Counted from the stretch's first letter, positions 34,228-43,469 are shown. The stretch is 64,000 nt of DNA from Streptomyces sp. NBC_00335 (GCF_036127095.1 NZ_CP108006.1:7245501-7309500); one strand, 5' to 3'. Made by a program: numbers and translations. The notes: generated by a model from the letters alone, not told the origin.

Positions 34228-34930
34228 GGCGTTCTCCGCGGGGGCGGGGTGCCCGCGACTGCGGACAGATGAATAAGCGTATGCATGGTTGAACCGTTTC
34301 GATGAGCACGCCCGGAACGGGTGTGCCGGGAGTGTTGTGTGTGAGGCCGGAGCGGGGAACGGCCGGGGCCTCCGGTCGCGACAGGGGCGACCGACTACCG
34401 GGTGGCGGCAGCCTTGGGGTCAGCGCCACAGGGCATGACCCCTTCGGCGAGCGCTAAGGCTCGCGCCGGTGTAGGCCGAAGCCTGTCGATGGTGTGCACG
34501 CGTGATCCCCCGGTGATGCGAGGCCTCCCCAGGCCCGCGATACCTACGATCGAGTCAGGATCGTAGGCGACAACTTAAGCATCCTTTTCATGTGAAGCAA
34601 GCAGTCACTTACGGAACCAAATATTCCGCCAGCATCCTTGGGGCGAATCGAAGGAAACCCAAGAACTGGAATGAGGGGACGAGTGGAGCTGAGGTTGCGC
34701 GGTCGACTCGGGGCGCGGTGACGACGTTGCCGTCGTTCCGTTTCCCCGAGTCGCCGACCCGAGTGAAGTAGGCCGCCGACGAGGTGTCCGTGGTTCGGGT
34801 CCTTTTCCGACAGCCCCTTCCCTAACCGGACTGGCCGTTGGGTAGGCCGCCAGCGAGGTCACGGCTTCGTAGTGGTGTGACGCCCGGTTCGTGATGATCT
34901 ATCAGTTCGGCGATGCCCCGGGAACGCGAC
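34228..34930. other. non-coding leader region upstream of the LamG/RHS cassette
   Basis: No gene is supported in these 703 bases; frames present have random composition. The region must carry the promoter of the minus-strand cassette. A 9-bp inverted repeat, CCTACGATC and GATCGTAGG (34543-34567, 7-base centre), is the clearest possible regulator site. The stretch from about 34560 to 34680 is less GC-rich than its surroundings. Confidence 0.6.
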
Positions 34931-35880
34931 AGGCACGGCTTCCAAGATCATGGAGTTCTCTACGTTCCGTGATCCGAGTGGAAGGCCGTGCCTGCCGACG
35001 CATCATCGCTGATCCCGCCTGCCCTTGACCAACTCCGCCAGTACCCGCAGGTCGTGCCCGAGGAGATCCCCGGTCTGCTGGAGCGGCTGGCCGAGGTCCC
35101 GGATCCGCGTGATCCACGCGGGATACGCCACCGCTTGGCTGCCGTGCTCGCGCTCACCGCGTATGCGGTGCTGGCCGGAGCGACCTCACTGCTGGCAGTC
35201 GGTGAGTGGATCGGCCGATGCCCCCAACGTACGTGCTCCAACAGGTCGGTGTCCGCCCCGATCCACTCTCGCCCAGGCGGGTCCTGCCCGCCGAGACGGC
35301 GGTCCGCCGACTGCTGGCCCACGTCGACGGCGACGCGCTGGACCGAGCGGTCGGGAGCTGGCTCGCAGAGCGCTGGCCGAAGACGACCGGGGCCGCCGGG
35401 ATGCGCGGCCTGGCCGTGGACGGCAAGAGCCTGCGGGGTGCGGTCAAAGGGAGGGGGCGGAAGATCCACCTGCTCGCCGCGCTGGAGCACACCACCGGCC
35501 TTGTCCTGGCACAGCGAGATCACCTGCTTCCAGCCGCTGCTGGACACCGTCGCTGACCTGGCCGGAGTCGTGGTCACCAGCGACGCGATGCATACCCAGT
35601 GCGAGAATGCCGACTACCTCCTCGGCCGGGCGGCGCACTACATCGTGATCGTCAAGGGCAACCAGAAGAAGCTGTGCCGACAGCTCAAGTCCCTTCCCTG
35701 GAAAGACATCCCTCTCCAGGGACGCACCCGGGGCGTCGGCCACGGCCGCTCGGAGATCCGCCGGATCAAGGTTGCCACCGTGAACAACCTCCTCTTCCCT
35801 GGATCTCGCCAGGCTGTCCAGATCAAGCGCCGGCGCACCGACCGCAAGACCGGCAAGACCACCCCTCGAGGTACTCGACC
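34931..35880 (+). pseudogene. ISAs1-family transposase, frameshifted, 3' end lost
   Basis: The frame opens at GTG 34988 with [20 protein letters not shown], the start of ISAs1 (H-repeat) transposases. It shifts near 35220 into [20 protein letters not shown] and [15 protein letters not shown], and shifts back near 35520 to [25 protein letters not shown] and [11 protein letters not shown] short in-gene deletion accompanies the second shift. The conserved D of LAVDGK and D of SDAMHTQ are present, but the end of the gene is cut by an IS3-type element. An inverted repeat at 34931-34950 and 34970-34993 (AGGCACGG arms) overlaps the start codon and probably belongs to the IS leader. The gene is inactive. 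Confidence 0.85.
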
Positions 35881-35948
35881 TCTGAGGCTGATCCTTTGGA
35901 GTGGACACCCTGACAATGGATCTTGATGGTCCAGGAAGGGATGCCCAG

Positions 35949-36290
35949 GTGGGACGTAAGTCTCCGTATCCGGAGGAGTCCAGGAAGGACGCGGTCGCGC
36001 TCTACCGCGCCGCGACCGGGAAGCGGACATACGCGGCGGTGGCGGCGGATCTCGGTATCACCGCGGAGTCGCTGCGGACGTGGGTACGCAAGGAAGAGGC
36101 CCAGGCCACGCCCGAGGGCCGCGACGGCAGTGTCAGCGCGGCGGAGGAACTGGCCCGGTTGCGGGATGAGAACGCCAGGCTGCTCAAGGCCGAGCAGGAG
36201 TGGCGCCTGGAGCGCGAGATCCGCGCCGGGCAGCCGCCTATTTCGCCCGGGATTGCGTCCTGAACACGAAGGGGAGTTGACAGTAGGGCA
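35949..36290 (+). pseudogene. IS3-family OrfA, frameshifted at its end
   Basis: A GTG opens GRKSPYPEESRKDAVALYRA, followed by DLGITAESLRTWVRKEEA and the leucine-zipper part LARLRDENARLLKAEQEW. This is the helix-turn-helix and coiled-coil of an IS3 OrfA. After EREI the sequence continues in another frame as RRAAAYFARDCV, the usual OrfA end, so one or two bases were lost. OrfB is absent; a group II intron fragment follows instead. The left part begins with GTGGACACCCTGACAATGG, which may be close to the IS end and lies in the broken ISAs1 gene. Confidence 0.8.
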
Positions 36291-36308
36291 GCTTCCAAGA
36301 GTGGTGCT

Positions 36309-36752
36309 GTGCGGATGATGAAGGTTTTGTGGCCCTTCGAAGTCGCCCTGCGGGGGGAGGCTTCAAACCGCCTCATGCTGCGTTGGTTGATGACCGTCGT
36401 GGTGAGCGATGAGGAAAAGGCGTCCTGCGAGGCGTCAGGTGGGGATCGGGAAGACGAACGCAAGTGAATCGCTGCTGACGTGTCGAAACGAAATCAGACG
36501 ACATCAAACCGGGGTGTTCCCGAAATCCCGGGATGAGCCTGGCGGGTGCCCGTCTATTGGCCAGGCGGTGTCCGGCATGCAGGCGACGTGATCCCGGTCT
36601 GCGGCTTCCGTACGGAACAGGAGAAGGCAGGTACCGATACCGCCCGCCGCGATGCGACGGCAAGAGGGAGTGCCCCAAGCAGAAGCAACTGCGAGGGGTC
36701 GAGTACCGATGCGGGACCTGCTGGCGGACCGGCTCGTAGTAGTGACGAAGCC
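36309..36752 (+). ncRNA. 5' part of a group II intron, truncated
   Basis: The sequence begins with GTGCGGATGATGAAGG, fitting the GUGCG 5' end of bacterial group II introns. It contains conserved domain I stretches such as CGAAACGAAATCAGACGAC, AGCAGAAGCAACTGCGAGGG, TCGAGTACCGATGCGGG and CTCGTAGTAGTGACGAAG. No reverse transcriptase frame and no domain V hairpin follow: at about 36752 the sequence switches to a restriction gene. It is therefore a dead 5' remnant. Small frames inside it should not be annotated as genes. Confidence 0.75.
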
Positions 36753-36754
36753 CC

Positions 36755-37332
36755 CTCGGCGACGCGTGGCGCGCGGCGGTGCCGAACGGGAAGTTCTTCG
36801 GTGCGACGGGTACTGCGATCCAGGACAAGGACCGTTCGACGTTCAAGCTGTTCGGTGACCCTGACGATCCGGACTTCGTGATGTCGCGGTACACGCCGGA
36901 GCAGTCCATCGCCGATGGGTTCACCAAGCCGGTGATCGTGGAAGGCCGAGCTGTCGGTTTCAACCTCGACAAGGAGGCCCTGGACGAGGCCTTCGACGAG
37001 CTGGCCACAGCGGAGGGCCTGGACGAGGAGGAGAAGGTCTTCCTGTCGGGGAAGGCTTCTCACATCGAGACGATCCTCTCCAACCCCGAGCGCGTGGCTG
37101 CCGTGTGCAGAGACATCGTCGACCACTTCCTCACATACGTCGCGCCCCTGGGGCAGAAGGCTCAAGTCGCGGCCTACAACCAGCGCCTGGTGATCGCCTA
37201 CACCAAGGCAATCGAGGCCGAGCTGGAGCGCCGCGAGGCCGTCATGCCGGAGGGCGGATGCGCGAGGTCGGCGTGGTGATGCACGTCGCCGACAGCAAGG
37301 AGACCCCGAAGGAGTTCAAGAAGCACCGGAGC
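36755..37332 (+). pseudogene. hsdR: type I restriction enzyme HsdR fragment
   Basis: The frame reads LGDAWRAAVPNGKFFGATGT and TFKLFGDPDDPDFVMSRYTP, then EQSIADGFTKPVIVEGRAVG, which match the SF2 helicase motor region of HsdR after motif III. After GGCARSAW it stops, while the next frame continues with VVMHVADSKETPKEFKKH, the following HsdR segment, so a frameshift separates them. The ATPase and nuclease N-terminus and the C-terminal third are missing. It is joined upstream to a group II intron remnant and downstream to an unrelated minus-strand fragment. Confidence 0.82.
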
Positions 37333-37352
37333 ACTCCCTTGATCCGGTCCGG

Positions 37353-37784
37353 CTACGGCTGGCCGTCGAGCGTGCGGCCCGGGAGCTCGGCAGGGAACCT
37401 GACACCGTGCTCCTCCACAACCCCGAACGGACCCTCGCTGGCCTGTCCACTGCCGATGGCCACACCCTCCGCGCGCCACATGACCGGCTCACCCGGCTCG
37501 CGCCATGCCACGCCCTGGTACCACTCGGGCATCGCGACCCCTTGCAGCATGGCGGCGGCCTCGGTCCCGTTCCAGCCCTGCGGGCCGATCCGCTCGAATC
37601 CCCGCCGCTCGATACGCACCCACGTCCCCCGCTCCGTACGGCCCCCCAAGGAACGGCGCTTGCGCACCAGGGCCTCCCGAACCAGTCGCACCTGTAGGGC
37701 CTCCTCCACGCGCTCCAGCACGTCTTCCACAGGCTGACGGCGCAGGTCCACCTGGGCAGCAACGGGCAGGGATCCAGTCATCAC
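37353..37784 (-). pseudogene. N-terminal fragment of an unrecognised conserved protein
   Basis: A frame of 143 residues with typical codon use: VEEALQVRLVREALVRKRRS, then GGRTERGTWVRIERRGFERI and GVAMPEWYQGVAWREPGEPV. The sequence stops where the HsdR fragment meets it, so the C-terminus is probably lost. I recall similar N-termini in larger Streptomyces proteins of uncertain, perhaps kinase-like, nature, but cannot name the family. It is read toward the HsdR fragment and starts after an intergenic stretch of about 60 bp. Confidence 0.5.
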
Positions 37785-37843
37785 GACCTCCTCGGCGAAC
37801 AGATGACCGTATCAGGAGGAGCCCCGCCGACACGATCCGTCCG

Positions 37844-38679
37844 TCAACACGGAGCACCGCAACTTCCCCTGTCGTCGGCCGTTGCAAGAATGGTGCCCGC
37901 CTCGCCCACGCCGTCCGCGGTGGACGAGTCTTCCTTGACCGAGGCAGTGGCCGCGCTCACGGCGATTAGCATCGGCATCCCTCGGTCGAGGAGACCGACG
38001 CGGCCGGGCTCGAGCGCAGCGGCCTGCTTCTTGGAACTGGTGAGGAGCAGACCGGTCAGCTCGGCGGCGGTGGACTGCTCGAACCACCACACGGCGCAGC
38101 CGGCCTCGTCATCGTCCTCGTCGTGGGCGTCCGCGAGAATCTCGAGTAGCGGACGGTTCGGCTTCACAGGCTTGGCCGCGCGGTCGAGTGCCGCCTGGTG
38201 CTTGGCCTCGCTCTCATCGCGGCGCTCGATCAGCTCGTGCAGGGACTCGCCCTGAGACCAGGTGTACTCCCGCCCCTGCATCGCGTTACGCCGGTAGTTG
38301 ACCTTTTCCTCGTACGCTATGGCCTTCTCGAACAGCTCAGGGTGGCGGTGAGACCGACCCACTCGTGCTTGCGCTGGAAGAAGCAGAAGTAACAGCCCGA
38401 CCACGTGCGCCACTCGTAGTAGGCCGGCAGACCGGTACCAGCTTCGTCGAGAATGCGATCTACGCCGGCGCGGTCGATACCGTCCTCGCGGAACGGAAAG
38501 ACGGCGCTGATGTTCGGCTTGGTGCTTACGTAGCCAAGACGGTTCTCGTCTGCGCGGATCGCCACGTACGAGATCACCTCATCGTCGCCGACCCACTCCT
38601 CCAAGGGCTTGAGCTTTAGGTTCTTGGTGCTTCTCTGCACTTCACTCTCATGGGTGAAGGCGGGTATGTGACTCGTCAA
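37844..38679 (-). pseudogene. PAPS reductase/DndC-like sulfurtransferase remnant
   Basis: The first frame encodes WVGDDEVISYVAIRADENRL, STKPNISAVFPFREDGIDRA and YYEWRTWSGCYFCFFQRKHE. A frameshift near 38345 leads into HPELFEKAIAYEEKVNYRRN and GREYTWSQGESLHELIERRD. This is the central and C-terminal part of the PAPS-reductase family with its Cys-x-x-Cys pair, including relatives found in DNA phosphorothioation and other defence systems. The N-terminal ATP-pyrophosphatase motif is absent. With both a 5' deletion and a frameshift the gene is inactive. Confidence 0.72.
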
Positions 38680-38780
38680 AGGGCCTCCGAGATGAATGGG
38701 ATGGGGTCAGGGGGCGGCGCCGGCGACGGCAGGGCAGATCCCCACGCGTCGGTAAGATCAGCGCTCTCAATGGGGGTGCG

Positions 38781-39599
38781 ATGCGAACATCAGGGCGGGG
38801 CGGCGAGGGGCAGAAGTACGCGCTGACCTCGGACGAGGACGACAGTGACTTCTGGGGCTTCGCCCACGAAGCCGAGGGGTTGTTCACGCCCCTGCCAGAT
38901 GAAGAAGGAGCGCGCCGAGTGCACCTCGCGGGTTGCCTCCCGCAGGGTGGCCTACTTAGGTGCGTTGACCACGTCGGCAGTCGTCGTGCCGTGGCGGGGA
39001 ACGCCTGGTTCGAGCTCCTCGACGGTGACGGTGCCACCATGGGGTCCTACTTCGTCAACGAGGTCACCGTCATCGACGTCAAGCCCTCCGCCAGTGGTGC
39101 CGACCTCGTCGACCTCACGGTGACGCTCTGGTGCGAGAACGCACTGCCCGGAGCGGAACGACCGTGGGAGCTGGTCCGCACCGGTCACCTGAACCACACC
39201 GGAATGTGGCACGAACTCGCACCCGGGGACCGACACGCGTGGCTGTCGGTGGCCCTGTGGTCCCGGGAGTACCAACGCCAGGGGAAGCCCGATGCGCCTG
39301 CGGGCCAGGTGTTCACCTTGGATGGCCGACACATCGTCGACCAAGACAGCTTCTACTGCGCGATCGGTGAGGCCGTCAACGGGCCCGGCGGGTACTTCGG
39401 CTGGAACCTGGACGCTCTGGACGACTGCCTTGTCGGCGGCTGGGGCGCGACCACTCCGTTCACTTTGCACTGGGACTTCTCTGCCGAGGCTCGGACGCGG
39501 TTGGCGGAGCGCGTGCCCGCCGGTGATCGCGAGGTTGTGCTGTTCGACCTCCTCCTGGAGATCTTCGAGGAACGGGGTGTAAGCGTCATCCTTCGGTGA
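38781..39599 (+). CDS. orphan barstar-domain protein with a long N-terminal extension
   Basis: An intact protein of 272 residues. The C-terminal 90 residues are a barstar (ribonuclease inhibitor) domain: VFTLDGRHIVDQDSFYCAIG, GPGGYFGWNLDALDDCLVGG, and a final helix and strand ending in LEIFEERGVSVILR. The G-Y-F-G-x-N-L-D-A-L-x-D-C-L pattern carries the acidic residues used by barstar to plug a barnase-like active site. The 180-residue N-terminal part is a beta-rich domain (WFELLDGDGATMGSYFVNEV) of unknown type. No barnase-type toxin gene is adjacent, so it may protect the host against incoming toxins. It is among the few intact genes in the middle of the element. Confidence 0.8.
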   Translation: MRTSGRGGEGQKYALTSDEDDSDFWGFAHEAEGLFTPLPDEEGARRVHLAGCLPQGGLLRCVDHVGSRRAVAGNAWFELLDGDGATMGSYFVNEVTVIDVKPSASGADLVDLTVTLWCENALPGAERPWELVRTGHLNHTGMWHELAPGDRHAWLSVALWSREYQRQGKPDAPAGQVFTLDGRHIVDQDSFYCAIGEAVNGPGGYFGWNLDALDDCLVGGWGATTPFTLHWDFSAEARTRLAERVPAGDREVVLFDLLLEIFEERGVSVILR

Positions 39600-39634
39600 C
39601 AGCTCTTTGCTTCGAGGCATCGGTCTGGGGAACG

Positions 39635-42085
39635 TCATTCGGACTCCTGTGGACGGCGGTGTGCGGGGATGCCGAGGTGGACAGCTGGTCGCTGGGCTCG
39701 GCGTTGGGTCTCGTCGCGCTTCGCGCGGAGGAAGGTGAGGGTGAGGTCGATGCCCTCGATCTCACCGATCCAGCCTTCGGCCTCGGCCTGCGTCCTGCGT
39801 TGCAGGAGGTCGGCTTCGAGCTCGGAGAGCCGGGCGAGCATCTTGGGATTGACGTGGAGCATCGGGCAGCGGATGCAGGCATGTTCGTGCTGGCAAGGGG
39901 TGCCGTAGGGGCGTCCGCAGGAGCCGAGCTCGACCTTGCGGCGGTCGAAGTGCTCCTCGAACTCGGTCCACTCCTGCTCGGTGGCGTCCCGGTACTCCTC
40001 CGAGGGGCGGACTTGGCGCCTCTGGTGGAGGTGGGCCTGGTAGTGGCGGATCACGTCCTCGTCGAAGACGGCGACGTAGCCGCGGGTGGTCTGGATGCTG
40101 AGGTGACCGAGCAGTGAGGCGCCGATGTGGATGGGCAGACCGCTGTTGACCAGCTCGGTGGCGAAGATCCTCCGGAAGTCGTGCGGAGTGAATTTCAGCC
40201 CGCGGAACCCGGGGTGGGTCTCGGCCAGGGCCTCGCACCGTCGGCTGATCATCTGCTGAATGGTGCCGGGGTTGAAGATCTTCGACCCGATCGCTCCGTT
40301 CTGGCGCTGGAAGAGGAACGGCATCTGCGCACTCCAGACCTTGTCGTGCGGGTCGTAGCGGCTGACCAGCGGAATCGGCCTTCCTCGCCGGCCGTGGCGC
40401 CGGATGATCGAGGCGATGACGTGGAACAGCTCGGCCGACATCGGGATGACGCGCTCGCGGTCGGTCTTGGACGGTTCGATGACGAGCAGCGCGATGACCT
40501 CGCCGTTCGCGCGCTGATACTGGCGGATGCTGAGGTGGGTCAGCTCGCACAGCTCCTCGATGCGCACGCCGGAGTGCCGCAAGGTCTCCACTGCCGCCCA
40601 GTCCCAGAAGGCGGCCTCCTCCTCCGTGCCGATGTGCCTCAGTTCACCGGAGCCAAGCTCCAGCACGCGGGTGGGAACGGCATCGCCGTGCCGGAGCCGC
40701 TTCTGGTCCGACTCGCTGATCACCCGGCGATAGGCGTTGCCGGCGAAGGTGAACTCCTCCCCGTCGGCGGCCTGGTCGGCGCGTTCGCGCAGGAGCCGGG
40801 CATGGTCGTAGCGGGACTCGACGTGGTCGACCAGGACGGGTAGGAGCGGCTGGCGCTGTCGGGTGCGGTCCGCGGAGCGTTCGGTTCCCTTCCGCCGGCG
40901 GACGCCCAGGCCATGGAATTCACCAGGCGGGACGGGACACGGTGCGACCCAGGCCGCCCAGCGTTCAGGTTCAGCAGCAGCCCAGGTGTGCAGGTCGTAG
41001 TAGAAGCTGCGAACCGAGATGACGATGTCGTCCTGGCCCCGCCGGTGGGTGCCGTCGTCCTTGAGACGGATCGTCTCGCGCCAGCGCGTGTAGAGGTCCG
41101 GTGCGATCCGAAGTCCCTGCTGTCCGGGGTTGAGCTGCTCGATCTTCACCCAGAAGTGCTTGACCAGCAGGAGCGCGAGCTGCTTCAGACTGGAGTAGTC
41201 GAGATCCGCTCGGCGCCGGCCGAAGTAGTCGATCAGCAGGCCGCGGACGGCCTGGTCGCGGATCCCGTACTGATCGACGAGCTCCTCGATGGTCCGCTGA
41301 CCGCGCATCATCGCCGCCCGCATAGTCGTCGGCGTGGAGACCGGGAACCGCCCCATCGTGATCAGGGCCGTCCACATCCCGTGCCCGAACAGGCGGTTGG
41401 AGGCCGGTTGTCCGGGCTGGAGACGGCAGCGGGCCAGCCGGTTGTCGTGCGCGTACTGGAGGATCGACTCCGGCGTGATGTCAGCCAGCGCGACGCCCTG
41501 ATAGGTCAAGAGCGTGCACATGTCGAGCACTGCCTCCCGCTGGTGCTGGAGCCGCAGCTCCTGTGCGGCGATGTGCTCCTCGAAGGTGACCAGCAGCGGG
41601 TCGTTCTGCGCGGAGATGAACAAGGGTGTGAAGTTGTTCAGCTGGTTTTGCCGGAAGGCGAGCATCGTGGGCTGGACGACGCGAAGGCAGAACAGCGTGC
41701 GGACCCCCGGGGTGACCGCGAGGCCGGTCGTCCTGCGGGCACCAAGACTGTTCGCCTTGATCAGCCCCTTGCCCAGAGGGCTGGCGTCCCACCGCTCCTG
41801 CCAGGTGTGCCCCGGGTGGGTGGACAGGTACTGAAGGATGTCGCGGGTGGCCTGAGCACGCTGGTGCCGGGTAACGGTGGAAGCGTCCTCCCAGACGTCG
41901 AAGGCCAGCTTGGAGATGTGGTTGATCGACGCTTCAGACAGTTCTCCGTGCGGTCGCGGCGGGGGATCCGAGACCGCAGGCTGGGGCTTCATCGGACCGC
42001 CCACGAACCGGCTGGGAAAGGTGAGCCCCTCCACGATGGGCCCGTGCCGGCGGCTGACACCGGTGGTTGTGCTGGACCTAGCCAC
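39635..42085 (-). CDS. large tyrosine recombinase (phage-integrase type), 816 residues
   Basis: The C-terminal half carries the tyrosine recombinase catalytic domain: the first Arg in HSGVRIEELCELTHLSI, the H-x-x-R of FTPHDFRRIFATELVNSGLP near residue 635, and the tyrosine in LGHLSIQTTRGYVAVF near residue 669. About 450 N-terminal residues form a large arm- and core-binding region. After the tyrosine comes a 140-residue tail with several cysteines (CGRPYGTPCQHEHACIRC), a possible zinc-binding module. I start it at the GTG at 42085, which overlaps the TAG of the upstream recombinase, although the frame is open to 42187. The two recombinases probably act together on the uppP att site. Confidence 0.88.
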   Translation of the reverse strand: MARSSTTTGVSRRHGPIVEGLTFPSRFVGGPMKPQPAVSDPPPRPHGELSEASINHISKLAFDVWEDASTVTRHQRAQATRDILQYLSTHPGHTWQERWDASPLGKGLIKANSLGARRTTGLAVTPGVRTLFCLRVVQPTMLAFRQNQLNNFTPLFISAQNDPLLVTFEEHIAAQELRLQHQREAVLDMCTLLTYQGVALADITPESILQYAHDNRLARCRLQPGQPASNRLFGHGMWTALITMGRFPVSTPTTMRAAMMRGQRTIEELVDQYGIRDQAVRGLLIDYFGRRRADLDYSSLKQLALLLVKHFWVKIEQLNPGQQGLRIAPDLYTRWRETIRLKDDGTHRRGQDDIVISVRSFYYDLHTWAAAEPERWAAWVAPCPVPPGEFHGLGVRRRKGTERSADRTRQRQPLLPVLVDHVESRYDHARLLRERADQAADGEEFTFAGNAYRRVISESDQKRLRHGDAVPTRVLELGSGELRHIGTEEEAAFWDWAAVETLRHSGVRIEELCELTHLSIRQYQRANGEVIALLVIEPSKTDRERVIPMSAELFHVIASIIRRHGRRGRPIPLVSRYDPHDKVWSAQMPFLFQRQNGAIGSKIFNPGTIQQMISRRCEALAETHPGFRGLKFTPHDFRRIFATELVNSGLPIHIGASLLGHLSIQTTRGYVAVFDEDVIRHYQAHLHQRRQVRPSEEYRDATEQEWTEFEEHFDRRKVELGSCGRPYGTPCQHEHACIRCPMLHVNPKMLARLSELEADLLQRRTQAEAEGWIGEIEGIDLTLTFLRAKRDETQRRAQRPAVHLGIPAHRRPQESE

Positions 42086-43274
42086 CGAACACCGCCTTGA
42101 TGTCATCCGCGGAGTACCCAGTGGGGTAGCTCGTCGCCGGCCGCGGCGTGCTGTAGTGCTCCGCGACCTTGTCGAACATCTCCTCAACCCGCGCGGTCAG
42201 GTAGCGGCTGGTGGTCTGGATGTTGGTGTGCCGCATGATCGCTTGGACCTCGACAGGGGTGAGCTTCCCGCCGTTGGCCATCCGGGATGCCGCCGTGTGC
42301 CGGAGGTCGTGCAGGGTCCAGTTCGTGCCCAGCAGCTCGTTCGCCCGCTGCATGATCCGACGCATCGCCCAGTAGGACAGGGGGCGATCGCTCCCGCGAC
42401 GAGTTCGCCAGACCGACTCGCCCCGTGGCGGCGTGCCCGCCTCGTCGAGGTAGTGGGCCAGCCGGACGAATGCCTGCGGCGAGGCCGGCACCGCTTCCCT
42501 CTCCCGGGTGCCCTTGGAGATCACGTAGACCCTCTGGCCAGCCCAGTCGATGTCGTCCACTCCGACCCCGAGCAGCTCGACCGCTCGCGCGCCGCTGGAG
42601 ACGTAAAACTCCAGCAGGGCGCGGTCGCGCTCGCAGCCCATGCGGTCGAACAATTCGTCCCAGAGCCGGTCGGGAATCGAGCGGGGCGGCCGGTCGGAGA
42701 CCTTCTGCCGTAGCCGTGCCCGCCCCACGACCGCCCGCGGCTCCAACGGGCTTCGGTGAGCGAGGGCCCGTCGACGCTGCGGAGAGATCGGGACGGGATT
42801 GACCACCGGCCCGTTGCCCTGATGAGCATGGAACCCGTAGAAGCCGCTGACCACCGACAACGCGTGGTTGATCGTCCTGGGCGCATACCCGGCGCGCAGC
42901 GCGGGCTTGCCGGTCCTCAGATTGACCGACCCCGGTGCGGCGCCACCTGCCTGTGTCCGCTGGCGCTGCGGATTCGAGGCCGTCCGTAGCCATCCCGCCA
43001 GCACCGCGACCTCAGACTCGGTCGCCTTCTCCCACGCCACTCCCAACAGCCACAGCAGCCGGAACCACCGCAACAGGCCGTACCCGTAGCTGCGTACCGT
43101 CAACGGGCTGCAGTCGTTTAGCGCCAGGTCCCGCAGGTAGGCGGTGGCCGCCTCGATCTCGTCGTCGTACGCGTTCACGACGACGTACGGAGGGTGGACG
43201 CCCCGAGCGGGGACAACGGCCCCTACCCGGGGCAGCTCGGCCCGCCCCTCGATCAGTTCATGTCGCAGTTCCAC
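42078..43274 (-). CDS. tyrosine recombinase (XerC-like), 398 residues
   Basis: It has a SAM-like N-terminal DNA-binding domain (LTVRSYGYGLLRWFRLLWLL) and the catalytic domain with Arg in SSGARAVELLGVGVDDID, H-x-x-R in LHDLRHTAASRMANG near residue 321, and Tyr in HTNIQTTSRYL near residue 356. The GTG at 43274 has GAGGAGG six bases upstream, much better than the start at 43298. That ribosome binding site lies within an 11-bp inverted repeat (43284-43322). The stop overlaps the start of the large recombinase, so both are made from one message. It is the gene closest to the right end of the element. Confidence 0.92.
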   Translation of the reverse strand: MELRHELIEGRAELPRVGAVVPARGVHPPYVVVNAYDDEIEAATAYLRDLALNDCSPLTVRSYGYGLLRWFRLLWLLGVAWEKATESEVAVLAGWLRTASNPQRQRTQAGGAAPGSVNLRTGKPALRAGYAPRTINHALSVVSGFYGFHAHQGNGPVVNPVPISPQRRRALAHRSPLEPRAVVGRARLRQKVSDRPPRSIPDRLWDELFDRMGCERDRALLEFYVSSGARAVELLGVGVDDIDWAGQRVYVISKGTREREAVPASPQAFVRLAHYLDEAGTPPRGESVWRTRRGSDRPLSYWAMRRIMQRANELLGTNWTLHDLRHTAASRMANGGKLTPVEVQAIMRHTNIQTTSRYLTARVEEMFDKVAEHYSTPRPATSYPTGYSADDIKAVFGG

Positions 43275-43283
43275 GGTGTTCCT

Positions 43284-43322
43284 CCTCGTTGATCGCACTG
43301 ACCATCACGCTGATCAACGAGG
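43284..43322 (-). promoter_or_regulatory. inverted repeat covering the recombinase ribosome binding site
   Basis: CCTCGTTGATC and GATCAACGAGG form perfect 11-bp arms separated by 17 bases. In the recombinase mRNA one arm includes most of the GAGGAGG ribosome binding site, so folding would hide it. A protein operator is the other reading. Confidence 0.6.
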
Positions 43323-43469
43323 GGACTTGGTGCAGATAACTGTGCACCAGCGCATCTGGGGGCTGGGAAGCGTGCCTTGGTAGACCTCAAGCCAGTGGTC
43401 GAAGTCGCGGGTCGCGTTGAGACGCACGATCGGCTTGCCGACGGCCGCTTCGAGGCGGTGCCGGCCGCC

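Noticed and set aside
34605..34862. 85-codon minus-strand frame between the LamG gene and the ISAs1 remnant
   Set aside because: Ser/Pro/Arg-rich random composition, no ribosome binding site, no similarity to anything recognised.
36316..36480. Small open frames inside the intron-like sequence
   Set aside because: The stretch matches structured group II intron RNA, so short frames there are incidental.
36309..36752. Possibility of a functional, complete group II intron with reverse transcriptase
   Set aside because: No reverse transcriptase motif or domain V hairpin follows; the sequence switches to HsdR coding sequence after about 440 bases.
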